From DAOUEO01 sp963763495 (GTDB lineage Bacteria > Chloroflexota > Dehalococcoidia > DSTF01 > JALHUB01): 22,208 bases of DNA. The notes beneath the pieces are model-generated. The model was not told where the DNA came from. It saw only the letters and a list, made by a program, of their open reading frames with translations, and did not search any database. The position numbers were made by a program, and so were the translations under genes. The stretch spans positions 1 through 22,208 of the forward strand of contig CAVXOY010000008.1 in the NCBI GenBank assembly GCA_963763495.1. The letters are read 5' to 3'. Positions 1 through 10,480 of this stretch are shown here, one piece after another. How positions within the stretch are numbered: position 1 is the first letter of the stretch; the number at the start of each line of letters is the position of its first letter.

Positions 1-1221
1 CTCGTCCGGGCCTTCCTGCTCCGCGCTCTCCGGCAGGAAGCACAGCAGCGCTTCATTGGCAAGGAGACGGCTCGCTTGGTGACCCGCACGCTCTTGCTGT
101 CTATCTCCAGCAACCCCAGCCGCGTCAGGTCCGATATCTCCTGGGAGTATCGCTCCTCTAGTCCCACCCCGAAACGCTCTCGAAATCTTCCCGTGACACG
201 CCCTCGGTCAGGCGCAGCCCCAGGATGATCATGTCGGACATCTCCGTCTGCTGGTTCTGGCGTTCCAGCGACGTCACCTGGGGCATCTTCGACAGGTCGA
301 GGCCGTCAGTCCCCTCTTCCCCGGCCCGCTCGCTTGAACAAGCTCGATGTAGTCCTGGGGCAGCGGCGTGTTCGCAAAGCGGCAGCCGCTAAGATAGGAG
401 TGGGCGCCTGCACCCAGCCCCAGATACGGCCGCGTCTCCCAATAGGTCAGGTTGTGACGGCAGCGATGCCCCGGCCATGCCCAGTTCGATGTCTCGTAGT
501 GATCGTACCCGGCGGCCTCCAGGCGTTCCTCGCTCTCTTCGTACATCTCCGCCTGCGCATCCTCATCCGGTTCCCACGCTCTGTTCGCCGCCACCGCTCG
601 GCCGAGCGGCGTATTCTCCTCCACCGTCAGCGCATACAGCGACAGATGCTCCGGCTCCAATCGTATCGCCTTCTCTAGAGACTGCTGCCAGCTCTCGAGT
701 TGTTGCTGGGGCAGCCCGAAGATGAGGTCCAGCCCCACATTCTCGAACCCCGCCTGCCGGGCCGCGCCGTACGCTGCCTCCGCCTCCGCCGCGCTGTGGA
801 TGCGCCCCAGGAAGCGTAGCTCCTCGTCGTCGAAGCTCTGGACCCCCAGGCTCAGCCGGTTGACGCCGAGGTCGCGCAGCCCTCGCAGGTGGTCGAAGTC
901 GACGCTCTCCGGGTTCGCCTCCAGCGAGACCTCCGCCTCCGCCGCGATCGCGAACCGCTGCCGCAGTCCTTCCATCAGGCGCTTCATCTCCGCCGGCGGC
1001 ACCAGGCTCGGCGTGCCCCCGCCGAAGAACAGCGTCTCCACCGTCGCCCCGGCGCACAGACCCGACCAGGCTTCCGCTTCCCGCAGGAGCGCCTCCACGT
1101 AGGCCGGTATCAGCGCCTCCTGACCGGCATACGAATTGAAGTCGCAGTAGACGCACTTCGAGCGACAGAACGGTATGTGGACGTAAAGGCTCAGCGATTT
1201 GTCCATGGTGTGCCGTTCCAT
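1..1221 (-). CDS. hemW: HemW-like radical SAM heme chaperone, frameshifted and cut by window edge
   Basis: This is a radical SAM protein of the HemN/HemW group; HemW members bind heme and deliver it to cytosolic or membrane targets rather than oxidising coproporphyrinogen. From the chosen start the cluster motif HIPFCRSKCVYCDF gives Cys19, Cys23 and Cys26, followed by GGGTPS near residues 67-72. The start at 1221 (MERHTMDKS) has a purine-rich GGGAGGG 13 bases upstream; the ATG at 1206 is an alternative. The reading frame runs cleanly to about 325 and then breaks. The expected C-terminal domain continues in other frames: TDGLDLSKMPQVTSLERQ then MSDMIILGLRLTEGVS (about 310-180), ERFGVGLEERYSQEISDL (about 179-72), and RLLANEALLCFLPESAEQ (about 69-16). 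Each switch equals one missing base, at about 320-328, 178-183 and 69-73. About 407 codons lie in the window, close to a full HemW, so only a few residues should be missing. Identity as HemW rather than HemN is likely, not certain. Confidence 0.85.
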
Positions 1222-1259
1222 CGTAGCACTGGGTCCCTCCCTCGCGACAGTGCATCGCA

Positions 1260-1289
1260 TTGACTTGCCCGTGTGCCCCATGCGACACT
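1260..1289 (+). promoter_or_regulatory. Candidate promoter for aspS
   Basis: TTGACT at 1260-1265 is followed after 18 bases by GACACT at 1284-1289, which is preceded by TGC as in an extended -10. It lies about 50 bases upstream of the aspS GTG in the divergent hemW-aspS gap. The -35 is strong and the -10 is imperfect, so this is a pattern match only. Confidence 0.35.
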
Positions 1290-1340
1290 CTAGACGCGGA
1301 GCCCTACCCCCGGCAGGGACGCCTATCGACGGAGGCGGAA

Positions 1341-3168
<1,828 letters not shown>

Positions 3169-3195
3169 ACTCGCCGGATCGCGTAAGGAGATCGT

Positions 3196-4879
3196 ATGAC
3201 GATGAATAGGTTCTCTATCCCCGTCAGAGGGCTTTTAGTTGCTTTGGTTGTGAGCCTTGGTTTCATGGCCGTCCTCGCCGCCGGCTCCGGCTGCGGCGGT
3301 GGCGACGATGAATCGTCCACTGTCGAGAACAACGGTGGCGGAGACAACGGCAGGAGACAATGGCGGAGGAGACGGTGCCTCCAGCAGCGGCATGCTCCGG
3401 CTGCCCGGCGGCGACCCCATGACCCTCGACCCCGCCCTCGCCAGCGACGCCACGTCCGCCACCTACGTCGTCGAGATCTACGGCGGCCTCGTCACCATCG
3501 ACAAGGACCTCAAGGTCGTCGCCGATATTGCCGAGAGATGGGACATCAGCCCCGATGGCAAGGTCTACACCTTCTACCTTCGCAAGAACGTCGTCTTCCA
3601 CTACTCCAACCGGCTCGTCACCGCCAACGACTTCAAGTACTCCTTGGAGAGGACGGCCAACCCTGATACCGCCTCCACAGTCGCTGAAGCCTATCTCGGC
3701 GACATCGTCGGCGCCAAGGACATGGTCCGTGGCCGCGCCGACTCGATCAGCGGCGTCGAGGTCGTGGACGACTTCACCCTTCGCATCACCATCGATCAGC
3801 CCAAGCCCTACTTCCTCGCCAAGCTGACCTACCCTACCGCCTTCGTCGTCGACAAAGAGCAGATCGAGAGCAACTCCCGCAACTGGATGAGAAAGCCGCA
3901 CGGCACCGGCCCCTACAAGGTCAAAGAGTGGACTCTGGGAGAGAGCATAGTTCTCGAGGCTAACGACCGCTACCATCTCGGCGCGCCCGCCATCAAGACC
4001 GTCGAGTTTCTCCTCTCCGGTGGCTCCATACTCACAATGTACGAGAACGACGAGATCGATGTCTCCGGCGTCAGCGTCAACGACATCGAGCGTGTCCTCG
4101 ACCCCAGCGATCCCCTGAGCGAGGACTATGTCACCGCCGACGACCTTTCGGTCTCCTACCTCGGCTTCAACAGCAGCAAGCCGCCCTTCGACGATCCCAA
4201 GGTGCGTCTGGCCTTCAGCTACGCTATCGACCAGCAGAAGATAGCTGAGGTCGTCCTAAAGGACATGCTCCCCGTCGCTCACAGCATCCTGCCTCCTGGC
4301 CTCGCCGGCTACAATCCCGATGCCACTGTTCCTGTCTACGACCCGACGAAGGCCAAGCAGCTATTGGCTGAGTCGAAATACGGTGGCCCCGACGGTCTCC
4401 CTGATGTCTCCATCACCGAGGTTGGCGGCGGCGCCACCGCCGGGCCCAGCACCGAGGCCATGATCGAGATGTGGAAGGATAACCTCGGCGTTGAGGTCGA
4501 GATCCAGCAGACTGAGGAGGCTACCTTCTGGCAGGACCTCGACAAGGGCAAGTACCAGATGTTCACCGCCGGTTGGGTCATGGACTACCCTGACCCTGAG
4601 GATATCCTCGATATCCTCTTCTACAGCACCAGTCGCCAGAACAACACTCACTACAGCAACCCCGATGTGGACGCGCTGCTGCTTCAAGCCCGCACTGAGC
4701 AGGACGTCGCCAAGCGCCTGGCTCTCTACCAGCAGGCCGAGCAGAAGATCTTGGACGATGCGCCTTGGTTCCCGCTCTACTACGGGCGCGAACATAACCT
4801 GGTGAAGCCCTACGTCAAGAACTTCCTCTTTCCGGCGATCGTCATTCCCAAGCTGCGCTACGCCTCGATTGAGAAGTAG
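3196..4879 (+). CDS. ABC transporter substrate-binding lipoprotein, oligopeptide/dipeptide family, with an apparent +1 frameshift
   Basis: This is an extracellular solute-binding protein of family 5 (DppA/OppA type), which captures peptides or similar solutes outside the membrane for a permease. The start ATG at 3196 has AAGGAG at 3185-3190. Residues 1-33 form a lipoprotein-like signal with a hydrophobic stretch from about 13 to 29 and Cys33 in AGSGCGGGDD; the residues before Cys are Gly-Ser-Gly, so the lipobox is not canonical. A Gly/Asp/Asn-rich linker follows, and the frame breaks inside it: one extra A at 3352 separates GGGDNG from GDNGGGDGASSSG. The mature domain then reads normally to 4879, with LPGGDPMTLDPALASD, GTGPYKVKEW, VRLAFSYAIDQQKI and a typical C-terminus (DAPWFPLYYGREHNLVKPY). 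The corrected length is about 560 residues. The two permease genes follow directly. The substrate cannot be read from the sequence. Confidence 0.9.
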
Positions 4880-4947
4880 CGGCGGGGGTGTTCGCGGTCT
4901 TTCTGCCGGAGCGGCGTGACATAGCGGCGAGGAGCTGACCATAGGCT

Positions 4948-5946
4948 ATGCAAGGGCTATTACCCTACGTCGTCCGGCGGCTCCTCTGGGCGCCGGTAAT
5001 CCTTCTGGCTGTATCGTTCATCACCTTTGCTGTCACCCGCTTCGGCCCCGGTGACCCTCTGCGCGTTGCCATGGGCCAGTTCACCGATCCCGAGGCCCTG
5101 GCCCGTGTCCGCCATGAGAAGGGGCTCGACAAGCCTTTCTTTGAGCAGTATGGCATCTATCTCAATAACCTCGCCCACGGCGATCTGGGGGAGAGTTTCA
5201 AGTACCGCAACACACCCGTCTCCGAGATCATATTCCGCCGGATGTGGGTCTCTGCTCAGCTAGGCTTCGTCGCTCTGGTCATCATCTTTGGCATCGGCAT
5301 CCCCGTGGGGCTCTATGCCGCCCTCCGTCAGGGCAGTTGGACCGACCCCTTATCTATCAGCATCTTCCTCTTCTTTCAGTCGATACCCGTCCTCATCACC
5401 GTGCCCATTGCCCTTCTGGTGTTCGTCCTCAAGCTCCACTGGCTGCCCACCGGTGGCTGGGAGTGCTCGGTAAATGCTGGGTTCTTGCCCGATCCCCTGA
5501 ACTGCATCGGCGTCTTCGACAAGAGGATCATTATCCCGGTCCTTGCCCTCTCTCTCCCCGGAATCGCCGGCGTTGCCCGCCTTACCCGTGCCACCACCCT
5601 CGGCGTCCTCGGCGAGGACTACGTGCGTACTGCCCGCGCCAAGGGTCTGCGCGAATTCACCGTCATCAGCCGTCACGTCGCCCGCAACGCCCTTCTCCCC
5701 CTCATCACCGTCATCGGCATATCCCTTGTCGCCTTGCTTGAGGGTGCCTTCTTCGCTGAGACCCTGCTTGGCATCCCTGGAGTCGGCCGCCTCGCCTTCG
5801 ACTCCGTCAAAGGCCGCGACTACGATGTCATCATGGCCCTGACCCTTATCGTGGCCGTCGCCTTCGTACTCATAAACATCGTCATCGACATCGCCTATAC
5901 GATCATAGACCCACGTGTCCGCTATGAGAGACAGAGAGTCAAATAG
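4948..5946 (+). CDS. Peptide-type ABC transporter permease, DppB/OppB family
   Basis: An integral membrane permease of a family 5 peptide importer. The first transmembrane segment is near residues 12-32 (WAPVILLAVSFITFAVT), followed by the family signature FGPGDPLR. The large first periplasmic loop carries the DKPFFEQYGIYLNNLAHGDLG motif. Further membrane segments cover about 100-130, 137-165, 190-210, 240-270 and 295-320. The cytoplasmic ATPase-docking loop is GEDYVRTARAKGLREFTVI near residues 226-244. The loop before it contains two cysteines (WECSVNAGFLPDPLNCIG), which may form a disulfide outside the cell; that is inference. The start ATG at 4948 has only a distant GGAG (4931-4934). The gene begins 68 bases after the binding-protein gene and its 3' end overlaps the next permease by 32 bases, so translation is probably coupled. 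Confidence 0.92.
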   Translation: MQGLLPYVVRRLLWAPVILLAVSFITFAVTRFGPGDPLRVAMGQFTDPEALARVRHEKGLDKPFFEQYGIYLNNLAHGDLGESFKYRNTPVSEIIFRRMWVSAQLGFVALVIIFGIGIPVGLYAALRQGSWTDPLSISIFLFFQSIPVLITVPIALLVFVLKLHWLPTGGWECSVNAGFLPDPLNCIGVFDKRIIIPVLALSLPGIAGVARLTRATTLGVLGEDYVRTARAKGLREFTVISRHVARNALLPLITVIGISLVALLEGAFFAETLLGIPGVGRLAFDSVKGRDYDVIMALTLIVAVAFVLINIVIDIAYTIIDPRVRYERQRVK

Positions 5947-6901
5947 CCTCTACGAAGCCGGCGAAGAAGCCGAAGTGCCTGCCTCTAGGCGAGGCGGCCC
6001 TTTCGCGTTGGCGATGCGCCGTCTCCTCCGCAAGAAAATCGCTGTCGTTGCCCTTGGTGCCATCGCGATCTTCTATTTCTGCGGCGTCTCCGCCCCCTGG
6101 GTTTCTCCCCGAAGCTACACCGACCAGAATCTCGACAACGTCCTTCAGGGTCCGACCCTGGAGCATCCCTTTGGAACCGACCGCCTGGGCCGCGACATGC
6201 TCAGCCGTGTCATCTGGGCCGCTCGTACCACGACTGTCGTCACCGTCGCCACCTTGATCACCGGTGGCATAATCCTCGCTGTCGGCCTGGGTCTTCTCGC
6301 CGGCTACGCCGGTGGCAAGGTCGATACCGCCATCATGCGATTGGGGGACGTGTTCTTCGCTCTCCCCGGCTTGCCCATGCTGATCATGATCAACGCTACC
6401 CTCGGCGACCGCGTTCGTGGCATGGGTTGGCTCAAGAGCCTGGAAGGCACGCTAAGGATCGATGGTTTCCCCGACTACGTCCTCATCTTCGGCGTTCTCT
6501 CCCTCTTCTCTTGGGTAGGTGGCGCTCGCGTAATCCGCTCCCAGGTGCTTGCCCTCCGCGAGACTGAGTATGTGGAGGCTGCTCGTGCCATGGGCGCCTC
6601 CACCAGCCGCATCATCGTCCACCACCTGTTGCCCAACGTGAGCAACATCATCATCGTCAGCCTTTCCGCCTCCCTCGGCGCCATAGCCGGCACCGAGATC
6701 GCCCTCACCTGGTTCGGCGTCGGTGTTCAGGAGCCTACCCCCAGCTTCGGCGCCATGCTTTTTGATGGTGGCTCTATCCGTACCCTCCAGGCCTATCCCC
6801 ACCTCCTCCTTATCCCTGGTGCCGTTGTCGCTATCCTCATCTTCTCCTTCAACCTTCTCGGCGACGCCCTGACCGACATTCTCACCCCTCGTGCCCGCTG
6901 A
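5915..6901 (+). CDS. Peptide-type ABC transporter permease, DppC/OppC family
   Basis: The partner permease of the DppB-like protein, forming the heterodimeric channel. It has a soluble N-terminal extension of about 28 residues, then the OppC N-terminal segment with a first membrane helix near 42-63 (IAVVALGAIAIFYFCGV). The family signature HPFGTDRLGRDMLSRVIWAA lies near residues 86-105, and the ATPase-docking EAA-type loop TEYVEAARAMGASTSRIIV follows near 218-236, then HHLLPNVSN. Five or six membrane helices are visible. The start is GTG 5915 or ATG 5924; both lie inside the end of dppB, and neither has a clear ribosome site, consistent with coupling. No ATP-binding subunit (DppD/DppF) follows; the next gene is trigger factor, so the ATPases must come from elsewhere if the transporter works. 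Confidence 0.92.
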   Translation: MSAMRDRESNSLYEAGEEAEVPASRRGGPFALAMRRLLRKKIAVVALGAIAIFYFCGVSAPWVSPRSYTDQNLDNVLQGPTLEHPFGTDRLGRDMLSRVIWAARTTTVVTVATLITGGIILAVGLGLLAGYAGGKVDTAIMRLGDVFFALPGLPMLIMINATLGDRVRGMGWLKSLEGTLRIDGFPDYVLIFGVLSLFSWVGGARVIRSQVLALRETEYVEAARAMGASTSRIIVHHLLPNVSNIIIVSLSASLGAIAGTEIALTWFGVGVQEPTPSFGAMLFDGGSIRTLQAYPHLLLIPGAVVAILIFSFNLLGDALTDILTPRAR

Positions 6902-6964
6902 CATCTCGCCCTCGTCCTCTGAATCTGGGGATGCCCTTGCGCCCTTCCGCCCTACCAGGCCCCA

Positions 6965-6973
6965 TGCTATAAT
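6965..6973 (+). promoter_or_regulatory. Extended -10 promoter of tig
   Basis: TGCTATAAT is a perfect extended -10 element (TATAAT at 6968-6973). The hexamer 17 bases upstream (TTCCGC, 6945-6950) is a poor -35, as is common with extended -10 promoters. It lies 23 bases before the tig start, leaving room for a short leader with AAGGAG at 6982-6987. The same gap shows no obvious terminator for the transporter genes. Confidence 0.7.
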
Positions 6974-6996
6974 CCGTATTCAAGGAGTATCGTGAA

Positions 6997-8331
6997 GTGA
7001 AGGTTTCTGCCGAGAGAATCCCCCAGAGCCAAGTCGTCCTGGAGATTGAAGTCGAGCCCGAGCGCGTCGAGAAATCCCTCGAAGCCGCCTATCACCGCCT
7101 CGCCCGCCGTGCCAACGTGCCCGGCTTCCGCAAGGGGAAGGCTCCCCGGGCGATGATCGAGCGCTACCTCGGCCACGAGGCGCTTCTTCAGGAGGCGCTC
7201 GACAGCCTGATCCCGGAGGTCTACCGGGAGGCCCTCGACGAGCAGGACATCGACCCCGTCGAGCTGCCCGAACTGGAGATGGTCAGCACCGAACCCCTCG
7301 TCATGAAGGCCACCGTCCCTGTTCGTCCCACCGTCGAGCTCGGTGACTACCAGAATATGTGGCTCCCCCGTGACCCCGTTGTCGTCTTCCCTGAGCGCGT
7401 GGATGAGGCTATCGAGCAACTCCGCCATCGCTACGCCAGCCTGCAGCCGGTGGAGCGCCCCCTTCAGTGGGGTGACGTGCTCCGGGCCGACGTCACCATC
7501 ACCGCTGAAGGTCGCACCCTGGTCGACCGCAAGGACGCTGAGTTCCAGCTCCGCGAGGGCTCGACCGTATTCCTGCCCGGTCTGGCGGAGGCGCTCATCG
7601 GCCGGGAAAAGGGCAAGGAAGAGGAAAGCGAACTGGCGCTCCCCGAAGACTTCGGCGATAGCGACCTCGCTGGCAAACCCTGCCGCTGCCGCGTCCATAT
7701 CCACGAGATCAAGGAAGAGGAACTGCCCCCCCTCGACGACACCTTCGCCCGTCAGGTCGGCGAGAGCTTCCCCACCCTCGCCAAGCTGCGTGAGCGGGTG
7801 ACAAACGACATCCGCGAGGCCGAGGAGCAGGCTGGGATGGAGCAGTATCGCTCCCAAATAATCACCACCCTCGAAGAGAGTGCCCAGCTTGAGTATCCCC
7901 CCGTGCTTATCGAGAAGGAGATAGACCGCGTTCTCAGGGAGCAGCTCGGGCCTGCCGGTGACGCCGCTGCCCTCGAGCGTTTCTTGCAGCGCGTCGGTAA
8001 GACGGAGCAGCAGGTGCGCGACGAATTGCGCCCCGCTGCCGAGCAAAGGCTGCGACGCTCCCTACTATTGTCCAAGGTCGCAGAGGTCGAAAATATAGAG
8101 GTCGACGATAAAGAAGTTGACCAGGAGATCGAGCGCATGGCCACTGCGGCCGGACCCCAGGCCGGGGATGTGCACCGTCTCTTTAACAATCCGAATGGTC
8201 GCGACGCGATACGCGGGTCGCTTTACACACGTAAGACATGGGATAGGCTTGTCCACCTTGTCTCAACTGACAAGTCGGGTGCGGTGGCGGATGGAGACGC
8301 CCCAACGGAATCAGCGGATTCGAATGAATAG
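6997..8331 (+). CDS. tig: Trigger factor, ribosome-associated chaperone
   Basis: A chaperone that binds at the ribosomal exit tunnel and shields nascent chains; many members also have peptidyl-prolyl isomerase activity. The N-terminal ribosome-binding domain has the signature region NVPGFRKGKAPRAMIERYLG near residues 39-58. A central FKBP-like domain spans roughly 160-245 (RADVTITAEGRTL, FLPGLAEALIGREKGKEEE), and the helical C-terminal domain continues to about 420, followed by an acidic disordered tail. The GTG start at 6997 has AAGGAG at 6982-6987 and gives MKVSAERI. Length, 444 residues, is normal. The order tig-clpP-clpX is widely conserved in bacteria and links nascent-chain folding with proteolysis. 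It has a strong extended -10 promoter just upstream. Confidence 0.95.
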   Translation: MKVSAERIPQSQVVLEIEVEPERVEKSLEAAYHRLARRANVPGFRKGKAPRAMIERYLGHEALLQEALDSLIPEVYREALDEQDIDPVELPELEMVSTEPLVMKATVPVRPTVELGDYQNMWLPRDPVVVFPERVDEAIEQLRHRYASLQPVERPLQWGDVLRADVTITAEGRTLVDRKDAEFQLREGSTVFLPGLAEALIGREKGKEEESELALPEDFGDSDLAGKPCRCRVHIHEIKEEELPPLDDTFARQVGESFPTLAKLRERVTNDIREAEEQAGMEQYRSQIITTLEESAQLEYPPVLIEKEIDRVLREQLGPAGDAAALERFLQRVGKTEQQVRDELRPAAEQRLRRSLLLSKVAEVENIEVDDKEVDQEIERMATAAGPQAGDVHRLFNNPNGRDAIRGSLYTRKTWDRLVHLVSTDKSGAVADGDAPTESADSNE

Positions 8332-8409
8332 ACCCTGTAACGGCGGCTGCCTCATGAGCGTTTGGAGATTAGGTGGCTGCCCCGCGCAGGAAGATCCAGG
8401 AGTGTAAGG

Positions 8410-9012
8410 ATGGCAGACAACCTCGTTAACCTAATACCCATGGTGATCGAGAGTGGAGCTCGCGGCGAGCGCGCCTTCGACATCTACTCCCTCCTCCTAA
8501 AGGAGCGCATCATCTTCTTGGGCACGCCTATCGACGACCAGATAGCGAACCTGATCATCGCCCAGCTTCTCTACCTCGAGCGCGAGGACCCGGATAGAGA
8601 CGTTAGCATGTACATCCACTCCCCCGGCGGCGTCGTGCCGGCCGGCCTCGCTATCTACGACACAATGCAGCTTGTCCGTCCCGACATCTCGACCATCTGC
8701 GTCGGCATGTCGGCCAGCTTCGCCACCGTGCTCTTGGCGGCGGGCACGCCGGGCAAGCGTTACGCTCTGCCCAATGCCACCATCCACATGCACCAGGCTG
8801 CCGGTGGCGTTCGCGGGCAGGCCGCCGACATCGAGATTCACGCCAAGGAGATACTGCGAGAGCAGCAGATACTCCGCGAGATCATCGCCAGGCATACCGG
8901 TCAGTCGGTCGAGCGCATCGCCCGCGACTCCGACCGTGACTTCTACATGGACGCCCAGCAAGCCAAAGAGTACGGAATAGTTGACGAGATTCTGGCCAAG
9001 CCGCCAGCGTAG
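8410..9012 (+). CDS. clpP: ATP-dependent Clp protease proteolytic subunit
   Basis: A serine peptidase that forms a double heptameric ring and degrades proteins fed to it by ClpX or a similar unfoldase. The start ATG at 8410 has AGGAG at 8398-8402 with a 7-base spacer and yields 200 residues, the usual size; the longer in-frame start at 8362 lacks support. The catalytic triad is readable: Ser103 in VGMSASFATVLL, His128 in IHMHQAAGG, and Asp177 in SDRDFYMDAQ. The neighbourhood of the serine (GMSASFAT) differs from the common GxAASMGA form, but the serine itself is present. The handle region GQAADIEIHAKEIL is typical. It lies 78 bases after tig and 61 bases before clpX, its partner. Confidence 0.95.
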   Translation: MADNLVNLIPMVIESGARGERAFDIYSLLLKERIIFLGTPIDDQIANLIIAQLLYLEREDPDRDVSMYIHSPGGVVPAGLAIYDTMQLVRPDISTICVGMSASFATVLLAAGTPGKRYALPNATIHMHQAAGGVRGQAADIEIHAKEILREQQILREIIARHTGQSVERIARDSDRDFYMDAQQAKEYGIVDEILAKPPA

Positions 9013-9015
9013 ACA

Positions 9016-9043
9016 TTGACCTGCGCACGAGGACTGTTACACT
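9016..9043 (+). promoter_or_regulatory. Candidate promoter of clpX
   Basis: TTGACC at 9016-9021 and TACACT at 9038-9043 are separated by 16 bases, and lie just after the clpP stop. Transcription would begin near 9050 and include GAGG at 9061-9064 in front of the clpX ATG at 9074. This would allow clpX to be expressed apart from tig-clpP. Confidence 0.5.
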
Positions 9044-9073
9044 AGCAGCGTCGATCTAGTGAGGTAAAGAAAG

Positions 9074-10378
9074 ATGCCGAATACCACTCGGGGCAGCCGT
9101 ATCCAGTATCACTGCTCCTTCTGTGGTAAGAACCAAGACCAGGTGAAGCGTCTCATCGCTGGCCCTGGCGCCGTCTACATCTGCGACGAATGCGTGGAGC
9201 TATGCCGCGAGATCATCGAAGAGGAGGCTGCGGGTCCCGTCAAAGGCAAAGTCCGGGTCCAGCGCGTCCCTCCCCCAAAATACATCTGTGAACAACTCGG
9301 CGAATGGGTCATCGGTCAGGATCAGGCCAAGAAAGTCCTCAGCGTCGCCGTATACAACCACTACAAGCGTATCGGCGCTGCCCGCCAGACCGGCTCCGAC
9401 GTTGAGCTGGAGAAGACCAACATCCTTCTCGTCGGCCCCACCGGCACCGGCAAGACCCTTCTCGCTCGCACCCTGGCGCGCATCCTCGATGTTCCCTTCA
9501 CCATCGCCGACGCCACTGCCCTCACCGAGGCCGGCTATGTCGGTGAGGATGTCGAGAACATCCTCCTTCACCTTATCCAGGCCGCCGACTATGACATCCA
9601 GCGCGCCGAGCGCGGCATCGTCTACATCGACGAGATCGACAAGATAGCCCGCAAGAGCGACAATCCTTCCATCACCCGCGATGTCTCCGGCGAAGGCGTT
9701 CAGCAGGCCCTCCTCAAGATTATCGAGGGCACCGTCGCCAACGTTCCTCCTCAAGGAGGGCGGAAACACCCCCATCAGGACTTCATCCAGATCAACACCA
9801 CCAACATCCTGTTCATCTGCGGTGGCGCCTTCGAGGGGCTTGACAAGATCGTCGACAAGCGACTGGGCAAGAGCCGCAAGTCTATCGGCTTCGCCGCCGA
9901 CTTCCGCCAGAAGACCGGGCAGGACCTGGTCGACGAGCTCCTGAAGTACGCTACCCACGATGACCTTCTTCACTATGGCCTCATCCCGGAATTCGTGGGC
10001 CGTCTGCCCATGCTGGTGAGCCTAACCTCTCTCAGCAAGGACGAACTGGTGAAGATACTCACCCAGCCCAAGAACGCGCTGATGAAGCAATTCCAGCGCT
10101 TCTTCTCCTTTGACGACGTGGAGCTGCTCTTCACGGACGAGGCCCTAGAGGCCTGCGCCGAGCAGGCCATCCGCCACCGGACGGGTGCTCGTGGCCTCCG
10201 TACCGTCCTTGAGGATGTCCTCCTCGATGTAATGTACGAAATCCCGTCACGAGGCGACGTGAAGAAATGCATCGTCTCCGGGGACACGATTCAGGGACAC
10301 AAGAAGCCGGTCCTCATAACCCAGACCGGCCAGACCATCGACCCCATGGAGGTGTCGGCAGGCGAAGAGTCTGCCTAG
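9074..10378 (+). CDS. clpX: ClpX, ATP-dependent unfoldase of the Clp protease
   Basis: A AAA+ hexameric unfoldase that recognises tagged proteins, unfolds them and passes them to ClpP. The N-terminal zinc-binding domain has Cys14, Cys17, Cys37 and Cys40 (CSFCG and CDECVELC). Walker A is GPTGTGKT, the pore-1 loop is GYVGEDVE, Walker B is IVYIDEIDKI, and the RKH loop is GGRKHPHQDF. The ClpP-docking tripeptide IGF occurs in RKSIGFAADF, so pairing with the neighbouring ClpP is expected. Sensor and C-terminal regions follow (PEFVGRLP; RTGARGLRTVLEDVLLDVMY). At 434 residues the length is standard. The ATG has GAGG nine bases upstream and its own candidate promoter. Confidence 0.97.
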   Translation: MPNTTRGSRIQYHCSFCGKNQDQVKRLIAGPGAVYICDECVELCREIIEEEAAGPVKGKVRVQRVPPPKYICEQLGEWVIGQDQAKKVLSVAVYNHYKRIGAARQTGSDVELEKTNILLVGPTGTGKTLLARTLARILDVPFTIADATALTEAGYVGEDVENILLHLIQAADYDIQRAERGIVYIDEIDKIARKSDNPSITRDVSGEGVQQALLKIIEGTVANVPPQGGRKHPHQDFIQINTTNILFICGGAFEGLDKIVDKRLGKSRKSIGFAADFRQKTGQDLVDELLKYATHDDLLHYGLIPEFVGRLPMLVSLTSLSKDELVKILTQPKNALMKQFQRFFSFDDVELLFTDEALEACAEQAIRHRTGARGLRTVLEDVLLDVMYEIPSRGDVKKCIVSGDTIQGHKKPVLITQTGQTIDPMEVSAGEESA

Positions 10379-10413
10379 CCTTCCTGAAGAGACCGCAAAG
10401 AGAATGTAACATT

Positions 10414-10438
10414 GAGGCCGGCCCACCGGACCGGCCTC
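10414..10438. terminator. GC-rich hairpin between convergent clpX and ubiA-like genes
   Basis: A perfect 8-base stem, GAGGCCGG (10414-10421) pairing with CCGGCCTC (10431-10438), with a 9-base loop, sits in the 102-base gap between the convergent genes. The bases after it on the plus strand are GCGCTTTC, not a clear T run, so it may be a weak intrinsic terminator for clpX or only a stabilising hairpin. Confidence 0.5.
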
Positions 10439-10480
10439 GCGCTTTCAGCTTCCGATGCGGCTCTCGCTCTCGCGCTGGCT

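Noticed and set aside
6967..8046. A 359-residue frame antisense to tig
   Set aside because: It is a shadow of the trigger factor gene, with no ribosome site and no recognisable domain.
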